NCBI GenBank assembly: GCA_965227155.1
Contig: OZ245731.1
Span: 4,650,001-4,714,000, forward strand
Length of the DNA: 64,000 nucleotides
Direction of reading: 5' to 3'
Origin: UBA6059 sp965227155
GTDB taxonomy: Bacteria; Bacteroidota; Bacteroidia; Cytophagales; Cyclobacteriaceae
The translations under genes were made by a program, and so were the position numbers. Below the pieces are notes generated by a model. That model had not been told where the DNA came from and did not search any database. It saw only the letters and a list, made by a program, of their open reading frames with translations. This document shows positions 36,283-44,868 of the stretch, one piece after another. The first letter of the stretch is position 1; each line of letters opens with the position of its first letter.

Positions 36283-37610
36283 GCCACAGATCGGGAATTC
36301 ATGTAGCGGACGGCACGCTCTATGCCATTGGGTGTAAGCGGAAACATGCGGATGATGCGCTGAACTACCTGGTTGGTATAAGTGAAATCCCAGTACTTCA
36401 ATGGCTCAGGGTTCAACCAGACCGTCTTCTTGAATTTTTGAGTAATCGCCTGCAAACTTTGGATGCTCAGGCCATTCATTTCGTAAGGTGCCATAGCTGC
36501 ATCACCAATGATGAACACCCTGTAGTTTTTATCATGGTTAAGTAGTTGATCAATGCCCACCGGCTTGGTACGGCGCGAGTCTTTAAACACTTCATCATAA
36601 ATGGTATTGTGGAAATAATAAGTTTCCAGATCGTGGGCAAAGCGGGTTTTCATTTTGCGAAATAAATCCTGCACCGTTTTGATGTACGGGCTCATGCTGT
36701 AGCCACCATTATCGATGAGTACAATAATCTGCAGTCTTTCATTTTTGTCGTGGCGCATTTCAGGTATGAATAATCCCCCGCGCTTTAAACCCGACTGTAT
36801 GGTAATTGGGATATCCAGGTTTTCAGTAGCACTTTCCTCAATTACACCTTTAATGGAAGCCAGTGCTGCATCTACATTATCATCATTGATGATTTCATCC
36901 TTATCCACCGGGAAGAAATGCTTGTCACCCAATACTTTTCGGGCCATTCGGCCTCCTCCGGTACCTCCAACACGCAGACCATTTTTTGCTGCTCCACCAT
37001 GGCCATAGGGTGAAATACCACCGGTGCCAATCCAATGACTGCCACCACCATGCTGCGTTTTTTGCTGTTTGCGTACCTTTTCCATGCGCTCCAGCAATTC
37101 CTCCAGGCTTAGGTCGGAATAATCCGCCATCTTTTCCAGGTTTCGGGCCTCCCGATTTAGTACATTGGGATCTTCCGGATCCTGGTCTTCCTCATCCGGA
37201 TTGTCCTTATTCCAAATATCCAGCCCATTGACAATCTCCTTAATGTCATAATGTGTCAGATGCACCTCATCCAGAAACAGGTTAACCAGCTCCTCCTCTG
37301 TATATTCCACTTCCCGGTTTGCCTCATCCAGGAAGTTTTTGCGCCATTTTTCAAAAGTATCGCTCCGCCGGATGGCATCATCAAGGCTTTCCCCCGGCGA
37401 TACGGTAATATCAAGAAAATACTGGTAATAAGCACTGGTGAATGGGCCCAACTCCTGCGGGTCTTTCACGATCATACCCTTCAATACACCATACATATCG
37501 CCCAGCGTTTTGACCAGCCCACGGTCTATCGCTTTGCGCAGCAATAAGAGCGTTCGCACATCGGCTGATAGCCCATAGGACTTGAATACTTCCGGCAGTG
37601 AATAGAGCAT
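36279..37610 (-). CDS. VWA protein of the CoxE type, degenerate MIDAS
   Basis: The C-terminal half is a von Willebrand A domain (about residues 290-420). The MIDAS motif, normally DxSxS, reads IDNGGYSMS, so the metal site is altered. The N-terminal half is helical and acidic with a glycine-rich stretch (GTGGISPYGHGG and GGTGGG), similar to CoxE-type proteins. It lies 253 bp behind a MoxR ATPase on the same strand, the usual partner arrangement for assembly of metal centres or protein remodelling. The target is not identifiable here. Confidence 0.8.
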   Translation of the reverse strand: MLYSLPEVFKSYGLSADVRTLLLLRKAIDRGLVKTLGDMYGVLKGMIVKDPQELGPFTSAYYQYFLDITVSPGESLDDAIRRSDTFEKWRKNFLDEANREVEYTEEELVNLFLDEVHLTHYDIKEIVNGLDIWNKDNPDEEDQDPEDPNVLNREARNLEKMADYSDLSLEELLERMEKVRKQQKTQHGGGSHWIGTGGISPYGHGGAAKNGLRVGGTGGGRMARKVLGDKHFFPVDKDEIINDDNVDAALASIKGVIEESATENLDIPITIQSGLKRGGLFIPEMRHDKNERLQIIVLIDNGGYSMSPYIKTVQDLFRKMKTRFAHDLETYYFHNTIYDEVFKDSRRTKPVGIDQLLNHDKNYRVFIIGDAAMAPYEMNGLSIQSLQAITQKFKKTVWLNPEPLKYWDFTYTNQVVQRIIRMFPLTPNGIERAVRYMNSRSVA

Positions 37611-37679
37611 AAGCTTATTTTCTACTTTTAAATTTCATCAATAATTAACGCAAATGGTAGCATATGTGAAATTGAGCTA

Positions 37680-37842
37680 CTTTATATCATATTGAGCTGT
37701 CATACGTCATTTTGAGCTCATTATGTCAAATTAAGCCCGTCGAAATATAACACACCTAATACCTCTCTTTAAAATCAGTCTTCGACAAGCTCAGACTGAC
37801 AAGTAGTATCTATTCAAGCATCGTAAAGCTCAGACTGACATT
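37680..37842. repeat. Degenerate intergenic repeats (TTCGACAAGCTCAGACTGAC family)
   Basis: The gap between the MoxR and VWA genes has two copies of a CTTCGACAAGCTCAGACTGA-type unit (37780-37802 and the weaker 37819-37841). The first forms an inverted repeat TCAGTCT / AGACTGA. Upstream are decayed TGTCATTTTGAGC-like units (about 37685-37740). Such units are widespread in bacterial intergenic DNA; what they do is unknown. Confidence 0.6.
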
Positions 37843-37863
37843 TTTGGTAACTCATAGCATCTC

Positions 37864-38775
37864 TTAATTCATCGACGGCCCACTGAAGTTTTTGGGGTCT
37901 ACACGAAGCATTCGCTGTACCTTTTCCATATCTGCCTGGGTTTTGATTAATGCTCCCAGCCCTTCCAGGCGCTCAATCTTGGCTACCGCCTCATTTGGTG
38001 CATCTGACTTGATGTACTTCAGCCAGTTCAATATCTCACGCGTGGTAGGTGCACGCTCCAGTCCCAATTTCCGTAGGTGATAAAATATATCCATGGCTAC
38101 ATCTACCACTTTACTGTCGATTTGCGGATGGTGCTTTTCGATGATTTTGGCCATGGTGTCCTTTTCCGGGAAATGGATGTAATGGTAAATGCACCGTCCT
38201 TTGAAAGCGGTGGGCAATTCCTGCTCGCGGTTAGACGTAATAATGATCGCCGGCATATCCTCTTCAGAACATTCAATCACCTCTCCCGATTCCGGCATAA
38301 TAAACTTCCGATGGCTCAGCGCATACAATAAATCATTGGGAAACTCGCGCGGCGCCTTATCGATCTCATCGATCAGCAATACTGAATTAGGACTGCTATA
38401 AGCCAAAGCCGCAGGACCTTTGCTCACATAGTCTTTAAGCGATTCTGGGTTGCGGTTGCCCGTACTCAATCGCGACTCAAGCCCCTTTTCTTCCCGCTGG
38501 GCATTCAATATCTCAATCTGCGAGTCTCGCAGGTATTTCACATGGTCAAATTTGGCCACAAACTGCTCCACCGTACTCTTTGAGCCCACCGGATACACGA
38601 AGAGCTCAAGTCCACGGCTCTCCGAATAATGGATCGGCAGTTCCGTTTTACCGGTGCCCGGCTCCCCTTCTATTAGCAGCGGCATACCTAATGTCCTTGC
38701 CATGTGAAAAGCTTGCGCCAGTGATTTGTCGCACAGGTATTTCTCCGAACCTGCCCAATATTGTGTTTCTGCCAT
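37864..38775 (-). CDS. MoxR-family AAA+ ATPase
   Basis: The 303-residue protein has a Walker A (GEPGTGKTELP), Walker B (VLLIDEIDKAP), a sensor segment (IITSNREQELP) and arginine-finger region (FKGRCIYHYI). The C-terminal lid is present (LERAPTTREILNWL). MoxR ATPases act as chaperones for cofactor insertion together with a VWA partner, which follows on the same strand. The protein is cytoplasmic. Length is at the short end for the family but complete. Confidence 0.9.
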   Translation of the reverse strand: MAETQYWAGSEKYLCDKSLAQAFHMARTLGMPLLIEGEPGTGKTELPIHYSESRGLELFVYPVGSKSTVEQFVAKFDHVKYLRDSQIEILNAQREEKGLESRLSTGNRNPESLKDYVSKGPAALAYSSPNSVLLIDEIDKAPREFPNDLLYALSHRKFIMPESGEVIECSEEDMPAIIITSNREQELPTAFKGRCIYHYIHFPEKDTMAKIIEKHHPQIDSKVVDVAMDIFYHLRKLGLERAPTTREILNWLKYIKSDAPNEAVAKIERLEGLGALIKTQADMEKVQRMLRVDPKNFSGPSMN

Positions 38776-38945
38776 TTTGCTTGCTTAATAATGGTTTTGG
38801 TAAAGGTATAAAAGAAGCAAACAAGGGGATTTGTTTGTGAGGATTAGAATTTAAGCAAATGTCCATTTACACGATGTGCCTTTAACTCTTATCGGTGCTA
38901 CTACAGATTGCCTTGAAATGCCAGGTATTAATGTACCACACGATT

Positions 38946-38963
38946 AAATGATAATTATCATTT
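38946..38963. promoter_or_regulatory. Perfect AT-rich palindrome, Fur-like
   Basis: AAATGATAATTATCATTT is a perfect 18-bp palindrome. Its core TGATAATTATCA resembles Fur boxes but lacks the usual central spacer. It is about 230 bp upstream of the erythromycin-esterase-like gene. The regulator is unknown. Confidence 0.35.
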
Positions 38964-39159
38964 TAATGAAACTATCAATTTGGATGGCTACCATGATAAA
39001 AATACTGAATGAAACACATTATTCCATTGAAAAATCAAACACTATGATAGCTTGTTTACTATTGGAAATATCCTGCCATTGAATTGATTTTCAATTAATA
39101 CCATAATAAAGCATCATTAATAGATGAATAAATAATGGTACGATTATTGGTTAAATAAC

Positions 39160-39179
39160 AATCTAAATTATTTTAGATT
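39160..39179 (+). promoter_or_regulatory. Inverted repeat immediately before the esterase-like gene
   Basis: AATCTAAA-TTAT-TTTAGATT is a perfect 8-bp stem ending 11 bp before the ATG at 39191. In RNA it would sit over the ribosome-binding region; in DNA it could be an operator. Confidence 0.4.
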
Positions 39180-39190
39180 ATCTCAAAATC

Positions 39191-40465
39191 ATGAAACATA
39201 TCCACCACCGTTTTTACTTGATGCTATTATGCCTAGCATTCATAGCCTGTAAGGAAGATGAGCAATTTATTCAGGAAGACCAACTACTGGTTAACACTTT
39301 ACAAGAAACCATACATCCACTCAATGAAGACCCATTGGCCTGGACGGATGCTGAGTTAGCATCCTTAGATTTACTTGCGTCCAAGGATATAGTGGGGCTT
39401 GGAGAAGCTACCCACGGTACAGCAGAGTTTTTTAAGGCAAAATTCAGAATATTCAAATACATGGTTGAAAACCATAATTTTAAAGTATTTGCTATAGAAG
39501 CAGATTATGGAGAATCTTGGTATATCAATAAACTCATTTGGAATGGTAACAAATCGGCCATCAGGACTGAAATGGAAGACAAAATGCATTTTTGGACATG
39601 GAAAACAACTGAAGTCCAACAATTATTGGAGTGGATGGCTGAGTATAATACTAATGTTTCTTCTGATGAAAGACTTCTCTATGTAGGAGTTGATTGTCAG
39701 TCAAACAGATATAATCCAACATTGGTGAAAGACTATCTATCCGCAACTGCACCTGACCTGTTTGCATTAGAGATTGAATCATTGACTGACGATTCGCCAT
39801 CCATAGTAATAGAATCCATAATAGCAAAAATGGAAGAGCATAAAGATCAGCTTACTATAGCAAGTAATGAAGATGAATATGAGTGGCACTTAAGAGCAGC
39901 TAGAATTGCTTTACAAGTTATTGAAGTAAAAGCTGCAGATACTTATGAAGTGAGAGATTTTAACATGGCTGAAAATCTCAGTTGGCTTAAGGATTTTACA
40001 AGAGAAAAAATGGTTTATTGGGCTCATAATGCTCATGTTTCTAATAGAGCAGAATTTACAGGTGCTGTTTTATCAAGACCTTATTTGTTAGAAGGTAACC
40101 CTTCAATTACCTATGGTAATGTTGGTTTCATTTTTTCTGAAGGACATTTTACAGGTAGACAAGCTATCGGCGAATCAAGCTCTGAAGTTAAAAGGCTAGC
40201 TTTAGATAGAATTAATCGTCCAATGTCGATAAATGCTATATTTCAAGAAATAAATACACCATTATTCACCTTGAGAATAAATAGCCTTCTTGGTATTAAT
40301 TCCCCATGGTTAGAATACTTAGGAAGTAATAAAAGTGTGTATTTTGAAGTAGGTGCTGTATTGTCTGATGATTTAAACAATCACTTTAGAGGTTTAAATG
40401 CTGATACATTCGATTACATCATTTATATAGAAAAGAGTACAGCTACAGATTATTTTGGATTCTAA
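39191..40465 (+). CDS. Erythromycin-esterase-like lipoprotein
   Basis: The N-terminus is a lipoprotein signal (LLCLAFIAC). The rest fits the erythromycin-esterase/EreA-like fold: GLGEATHGTAEFF near residue 72, AIEADYGESWYIN, MHFWTWKTTEV and YWAHNAHVSN with the catalytic His. EreA-type enzymes open macrolide lactones, but many Bacteroidota homologues have unknown ester substrates. Codon use is clearly more AT-rich than the neighbours, especially in the second half, which hints at horizontal acquisition. Family is firm, resistance is not shown. Confidence 0.83.
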   Translation: MKHIHHRFYLMLLCLAFIACKEDEQFIQEDQLLVNTLQETIHPLNEDPLAWTDAELASLDLLASKDIVGLGEATHGTAEFFKAKFRIFKYMVENHNFKVFAIEADYGESWYINKLIWNGNKSAIRTEMEDKMHFWTWKTTEVQQLLEWMAEYNTNVSSDERLLYVGVDCQSNRYNPTLVKDYLSATAPDLFALEIESLTDDSPSIVIESIIAKMEEHKDQLTIASNEDEYEWHLRAARIALQVIEVKAADTYEVRDFNMAENLSWLKDFTREKMVYWAHNAHVSNRAEFTGAVLSRPYLLEGNPSITYGNVGFIFSEGHFTGRQAIGESSSEVKRLALDRINRPMSINAIFQEINTPLFTLRINSLLGINSPWLEYLGSNKSVYFEVGAVLSDDLNNHFRGLNADTFDYIIYIEKSTATDYFGF

Positions 40466-40606
40466 ATTCAAAGAATTAATTATGATCATAGCTCCCTAAT
40501 GTGCAGTGATAAGCCTCCATTTAGAGAGTATTATCTGACCACAAATACTTTGCTAATGGGATTAATCTAAATTTGAGCAACAATTATCCCTAAATAACCT
40601 ATACTC

Positions 40607-41107
40607 ATGCAGATTGCTCGCCTATTCACGATACTTATCCTTTTTATTGCATATTCTTCCTTCGGCCAAAATCTGGATGAAAAATATGGTGATGATGTAA
40701 AAACCATTGATGCCATAATCAATGCCTATTATGATGTGGTATCAGGCTCTAGCAGTGATCCCTGGGAATTTGAAAGGGATAGTTACCTGCATGCCCCCAA
40801 TGCCAGCATTACCCGACTTGACGGCCAGGGCAATGCCATGGTACATACCCTGGAGGCTGAATACATCCCTATGGGACTCAAGCCCAGGGAATCTTTCTAT
40901 GAGATTGAATTGAAGAGAGTTGTGACCCAGTTTGGTCATATGGCACAGGTTTGGAGTGCTTTTGAGATCAGATCTGATCCGGATGTAGCTGGCGACACCA
41001 AAGGGCTAAACAGCATCCAACTTCACTTTGAAAACAATCGCTGGTTTATTGATAGCTGGACTGCTCAGATGGAGGATGAGGATAACAGGCTCGTGGCAGA
41101 TTTTTGA
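40607..41107 (+). CDS. Secreted NTF2/SnoaL-like protein
   Basis: The 166-residue protein has a signal peptide (LFTILILFIAYSSFG) and a cone-shaped NTF2/SnoaL-like fold. The pattern is TIDAIINAYYDVVSG (first helices), DSYLHAPNASI, and a beta sheet ending NRWFIDSWTAQMED. Many of these are small-molecule isomerases or binding proteins; no catalytic pair can be assigned. It is followed 3 bp later by a GNAT gene and may share its transcript. Confidence 0.72.
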   Translation: MQIARLFTILILFIAYSSFGQNLDEKYGDDVKTIDAIINAYYDVVSGSSSDPWEFERDSYLHAPNASITRLDGQGNAMVHTLEAEYIPMGLKPRESFYEIELKRVVTQFGHMAQVWSAFEIRSDPDVAGDTKGLNSIQLHFENNRWFIDSWTAQMEDEDNRLVADF

Positions 41108-41110
41108 AAA

Positions 41111-41659
41111 ATGAATAATACCAATAGTATATTTTGCTTTTCCCTTAAAATGGATTTACAGCCAACCTTAGAAAATGACCTTTTGCTTATCAGGCCACTT
41201 GAACCTGCAGACCATGAAGCGCTGTATGAGGTAGCCAAAGACCCTATGATATGGGAACAGCATTTTGCCAAAAGGTATGAACAAAGCGTTTTTGATCAGT
41301 TTTTTCAGGAATCCATAGCGTCGAAAGGCGCACTTTTTTTTCAGCTTAAAGACTCCAATGAAATCATTGGTAGTTCAAGGTATCGCCTCATTCATCAATA
41401 TCCGAAAATCGTTGAAATCGGGTGGACTTTTCTGGGTAGAAAATACTGGGGAGGACAATACAATCCTACCATAAAAAGGCTATTGATAGATCATGCTTTC
41501 AAATTTATGAATCATGTCATTTTCAAAGTACATCATGGTAATCTACGGTCTCAAAAAGCAGTGGGAAAAATCGGTGGCCGAAAAATTGAAGCTAATGAAT
41601 TGCCGCAGTTAGCCGCTTTGCACCCCGAAAGCTTTATTTATATCCTTTCTAAAACCTAG
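41111..41659 (+). CDS. GNAT-family N-acetyltransferase
   Basis: The protein has the RimJ/RimL-like GNAT pattern. It starts LENDLLLIRPLEPADHEALYEV, then IGWTFLGRKYWGGQYN (the acyl-CoA-binding region resembling W-G-x-G-Y/N) and a C-terminal segment VHHGNLRSQKAVGKIGGRKI (HxxNxxSxxxxxKxG). It transfers an acetyl group to an amine on protein or a small molecule. A second in-frame Met at 41150 (MDLQPTLEN) is a likely alternative start. The gene is tightly spaced behind the NTF2-like gene. Confidence 0.83.
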   Translation: MNNTNSIFCFSLKMDLQPTLENDLLLIRPLEPADHEALYEVAKDPMIWEQHFAKRYEQSVFDQFFQESIASKGALFFQLKDSNEIIGSSRYRLIHQYPKIVEIGWTFLGRKYWGGQYNPTIKRLLIDHAFKFMNHVIFKVHHGNLRSQKAVGKIGGRKIEANELPQLAALHPESFIYILSKT

Positions 41660-41679
41660 TTATTGGATATTAGGTGCAA

Positions 41680-41934
41680 CTACAAATCAAGCAGGTCATC
41701 GATATCATAATAGACATCCTCCATCCGTTTTTCCAGTGCTTCTTTGGCATCCATCACACCCTTGTTGTAGAGATGCGTACCTACATGCGCCAGGAAAAAA
41801 TTCAACAAGTTTTCCGCTACGATATTACCAATACGCTCTTCCCGTTCTTTTTCAAAAAAGGTGATCAATTCTTCAATGGCAAGACTTTTCTGCGCATCCG
41901 TTAATCTTTCCCATTTGCGTCCTGTTACTGTCAT
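41680..41934 (-). CDS. DUF2164-like small protein
   Basis: The 84-residue helical protein fits the DUF2164 pattern: AIEELITFFEKEREERIG near the N-terminus, then LLNFFLAHVGTHLYNKGVMDAKEAL. Members are small cytoplasmic proteins of unknown function. It stands alone, convergent with the GNAT gene. Confidence 0.7.
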   Translation of the reverse strand: MTVTGRKWERLTDAQKSLAIEELITFFEKEREERIGNIVAENLLNFFLAHVGTHLYNKGVMDAKEALEKRMEDVYYDIDDLLDL

Positions 41935-42136
41935 TTGGTTTTGATTTTAAGCTTAATAATCATCTTCTAATCTGGGAAACTAGATCAAAATAACCAGCCG
42001 AGACAGGAATTAGGATGAATTATGGTTAAATAACTATATATAAAGCTTTAAGATGCATATCACTTTTTCATTACTCACAAAACTATTGTTCCCTTAAATA
42101 TTGGATTTATAGTGCCGGGAAGAACGCATTTTCATA

Positions 42137-43147
42137 TCACTCCTCCCTCAACAATTTCAACACCTCGCCCCATACCACATCATTCACTTGCATACCGTGC
42201 TTTAGGTTGTTTTGTCTTTTGAGGAGTACCTGCTCACCGGGATAATAAGTACGCTGACCTGTCTTGACCGGTGGCACATCGTTTGTATAATCAATGATTT
42301 CATTCAGCAGCTTATTACTGATTTGAGGATCATGGAAAAGTGCAGGATAAATACATAAAAAAACCTGCGAAATACCCGTCTCTTCCGGTCTTGTACTGAT
42401 CCTGTAGGTTGAATCACCGGCAGAAAGCAAAGTGGCCAGCATATCTAAAACCATCGATAAGGCTGAGCCCTTCCAAAAGCCAATAGGTAAGCCCCTCTCC
42501 TTTTTGAGCAGCTCTTCAGGGTCATGCGATAGTTCATTTTTAGAATCCCGCCCACCGGGATAGGGCAGCTTTTCTCCTCGCAGGCGGTACTCATTAATTT
42601 TACCAAAAGAGTACTGCGATAGTGCCATATCCAATACCACATGACCTTCCTGCCTCGGAACAGCTATGATAAGCGGATTATTGCCTATTCTGCTTTCAAC
42701 ACCTCCCCATGGAGGCATATTGGGCTGTGTATTGGTAAACATGATGGATATACATCCGGCATCAGCTGCCTGCCAACCGTAAGCTCCACCACGCATCCAG
42801 TGGTTGGTATGGCGCAGAGCTACCAGTCCCATCCCATGCTGCTTTGCCAATGCAACAGCCCTGGTTGTGCAGGATCTGGCATTTATCACACCTGAACCAT
42901 AGCCACCATCCCAACGCTCTAAGCCACCAAAGCTTTCCACTTTTTTTGCATCCACATCAACTTTGACCAAGCCCTTCTTCACGTATTGAATAAAAGCCGG
43001 AACCCTATTGATACCATGTGAATTGACTCCTGCTAATGTATTTTCAGTATGTGTTTCTGCTAAAACAGTAGCCTTCTCCGCTGAAAAATTATATTTTAGA
43101 AAAAGCTGCTGAAGCACCTGCTGCATTTCATTGGCCGCGATTATCAT
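42137..43147 (-). CDS. Malate/L-lactate dehydrogenase family oxidoreductase, YiaK-like
   Basis: This 336-residue protein belongs to the Ldh2 family and most resembles YiaK/DlgD (2,3-diketo-L-gulonate reductase). Motifs are NSHGINRVPAF, ALRHTNHWMRGGAYG (catalytic-His region), GNNPLIIAVP and the GFWKGSALSMVLDML helix. The enzymes use NAD(P)H to reduce 2-keto acids of sugars. No other sugar-acid genes are adjacent, so the substrate is uncertain. The gene stands alone. Confidence 0.85.
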   Translation of the reverse strand: MIIAANEMQQVLQQLFLKYNFSAEKATVLAETHTENTLAGVNSHGINRVPAFIQYVKKGLVKVDVDAKKVESFGGLERWDGGYGSGVINARSCTTRAVALAKQHGMGLVALRHTNHWMRGGAYGWQAADAGCISIMFTNTQPNMPPWGGVESRIGNNPLIIAVPRQEGHVVLDMALSQYSFGKINEYRLRGEKLPYPGGRDSKNELSHDPEELLKKERGLPIGFWKGSALSMVLDMLATLLSAGDSTYRISTRPEETGISQVFLCIYPALFHDPQISNKLLNEIIDYTNDVPPVKTGQRTYYPGEQVLLKRQNNLKHGMQVNDVVWGEVLKLLREE

Positions 43148-43270
43148 GGTAATAGCCTGTTTAATTTCAATGATAAAAAACTAATAATGTTCTTTTGGTA
43201 AAACATGGCTAAAAAGCTGTTAAAACAAAATATTAGAATTGGTACGAATATAGTTGAGTATTTTTGAGGT

Positions 43271-43657
43271 GTGATAAGCTGGATCAGGCAAAGTAATTAT
43301 CTCAGGATACTCTCGGGATTGATGGGTGTATTCCTGCTCAACATCAGTGTTGATACCCCTGATCCAAATCCCGATCATATCCCCGAAGATTTATCCATCA
43401 ACGATCAGGAAAGTATCGTGGAGCTAGTTGTAGAGCAATTCCTTGGTTTTGAAGATGCCTTTAAGGAATATGATGATCATGATGCTGAAGGCCAGCATTT
43501 TAAGAAACATTTGAAAATTGATCTGGCTGTTTATCAGCGCTTACAAAACGAATCTGAGATCCAGGCCGCTCTTATCAATAAGCGAAAGTTTGGCTTTTGC
43601 ATATATCGCCTGAGCGATGGATTCACTGAAATTAGCAGTCCTCCTCCCAAAGTCTGA
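43271..43657 (+). CDS. Hypothetical exported/anchored protein, pair member 1
   Basis: The first in-frame start is GTG at 43271, which gives an N-terminal signal-anchor (YLRILSGLMGVFLLNISV). A later ATG at 43322 would cut into it. The mature part is acidic (DTPDPNPDHIPEDLSIND), with a helical stretch ESIVELVVEQFLGFEDAF. I have seen this type of sequence beside similar outer-membrane-type proteins in Bacteroidota, but I know no function. The next gene starts 74 bp later on the same strand. Confidence 0.6.
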   Translation: MISWIRQSNYLRILSGLMGVFLLNISVDTPDPNPDHIPEDLSINDQESIVELVVEQFLGFEDAFKEYDDHDAEGQHFKKHLKIDLAVYQRLQNESEIQAALINKRKFGFCIYRLSDGFTEISSPPPKV

Positions 43658-43731
43658 TTTGATTTTTGTGTGTTAATGCCTGATAGCTTTTAGCGATTGG
43701 GTAAATCCTCAATTTATTAAATCAAATCAAA

Positions 43732-44586
43732 ATGAATATCAAAAAGACTTTGATGCTGATAGTGATATTGGCATCCTACAGATACACTTTAGCACAATCC
43801 AATGATAGTGCGACAGACAGTTTATACATTCAGCAAGTAGAAGATGGCAAAGAGCCCGACAAAGTGCTTCATGCCGAGCCACTTTATATTGACCTCATTC
43901 GTGACCTGGGTGCAAGAAAAGGCGAAAAGGAATGGAATGTGGGGCTTGGACTAACCGATAATCTCTCCTTTGACGCTTATGAAGCCTTAATAGAATACGA
44001 GTGGGCACCGGTAAATAGATTAGGCCTTGAAGTGGAGCTGCCCTTTACATTTTACTCTACCACATCTGCTGATGAGGGAGAGGCAACACCTGCCAACAGG
44101 TTGAATAGTATCAAAGTAGCAGCACAATGGTCCTTTTTCGTTAATGAAAAGGCCGCTACCTCAATGGCGGTTGGTTACATTAATGAATTTGAGCTGGCTG
44201 ACTTTGAGAATTTCGGTCGTCCGCTAATTAAAGGTAATGTTTACAATCCCTTTTTGGTAGTAGCGAAACGCTGGAACACCAACTTCCACACGCTGATATA
44301 TACCGGTCCAAAGATTGAAAAGTCCTTTATCAATCAACAAACTCACTTAATCTACGATATCAATACCAGTCTGCATTATATGATATCAGGCACCCGAAAC
44401 TTTATAGGTGTTGAGTTTAACAAGACCATGAATGATGAGGATTTTGATATGACGATCAGGCCACAAATGCGAGTAGGTATTGCAGATAATTTATTGGTTG
44501 GCATAATAGCAGGTATACCTGTAAGTAGAGAGAATGAAAGGTTGAGCTCATTTGTGCGGCTCATTTGGGAGCCCGGTCATCACTAG
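43732..44586 (+). CDS. Hypothetical outer-membrane beta-barrel-like protein, pair member 2
   Basis: The 284-residue protein has a signal peptide (LMLIVILASYRYTLAQ) followed by a distinctive HAEPLYIDLIRDLGARKGE segment (about residues 48-66). Alternating hydrophobic strands (NRLGLEVELPFTFYS, NLLVGIIAGIPVS) then run to the C-terminus, as in outer-membrane beta barrels of the transporter-like class. No enzyme motif is present. It lies behind pair member 1 and probably shares its transcript. Confidence 0.68.
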   Translation: MNIKKTLMLIVILASYRYTLAQSNDSATDSLYIQQVEDGKEPDKVLHAEPLYIDLIRDLGARKGEKEWNVGLGLTDNLSFDAYEALIEYEWAPVNRLGLEVELPFTFYSTTSADEGEATPANRLNSIKVAAQWSFFVNEKAATSMAVGYINEFELADFENFGRPLIKGNVYNPFLVVAKRWNTNFHTLIYTGPKIEKSFINQQTHLIYDINTSLHYMISGTRNFIGVEFNKTMNDEDFDMTIRPQMRVGIADNLLVGIIAGIPVSRENERLSSFVRLIWEPGHH

Positions 44587-44720
44587 CTTTTCCATAGCAA
44601 CTCGTTTGAAAAAAATATGTAGAAAAATCAAACACCAATGTCAGCTCCCTTAAAAATATTTCGGAGCTACTCGTGATGAAGATTCACAAAGGTGACTCTA
44701 TAGAATAAGTTGTAATGGAG

Positions 44721-44750
44721 TAAAGGAGTCGGTCGGCCCGGCTCCTTTTA
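44721..44750 (+). terminator. Possible rho-independent terminator
   Basis: The stem AAGGAGTCGG / CCGGCTCCTT (one G-U pair) with a short loop is followed by TTTAGTTT. It lies 135 bp behind the barrel gene, rather far, so it may instead belong to an unseen transcript. Confidence 0.45.
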
Positions 44751-44868
44751 GTTTCGCTTTAAATACAATACTTGACAGGTTATAGAGTTTAAAATGTATC
44801 TTAATTTTTTTTTCTACTCATTAAACCTTTGGCATTTTGAGTAATCTAATTAAGCAAAAACTAAGGCC

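Larger units (their letters stand above)
38776..39190. other. Gene-free AT-rich interval
   Basis: This 415-bp divergent interval has no coding frame I can support on either strand. It is strongly AT-rich and must hold promoters for the MoxR gene and the erythromycin-esterase-like gene. It also holds the two palindromes listed separately. Confidence 0.6.
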
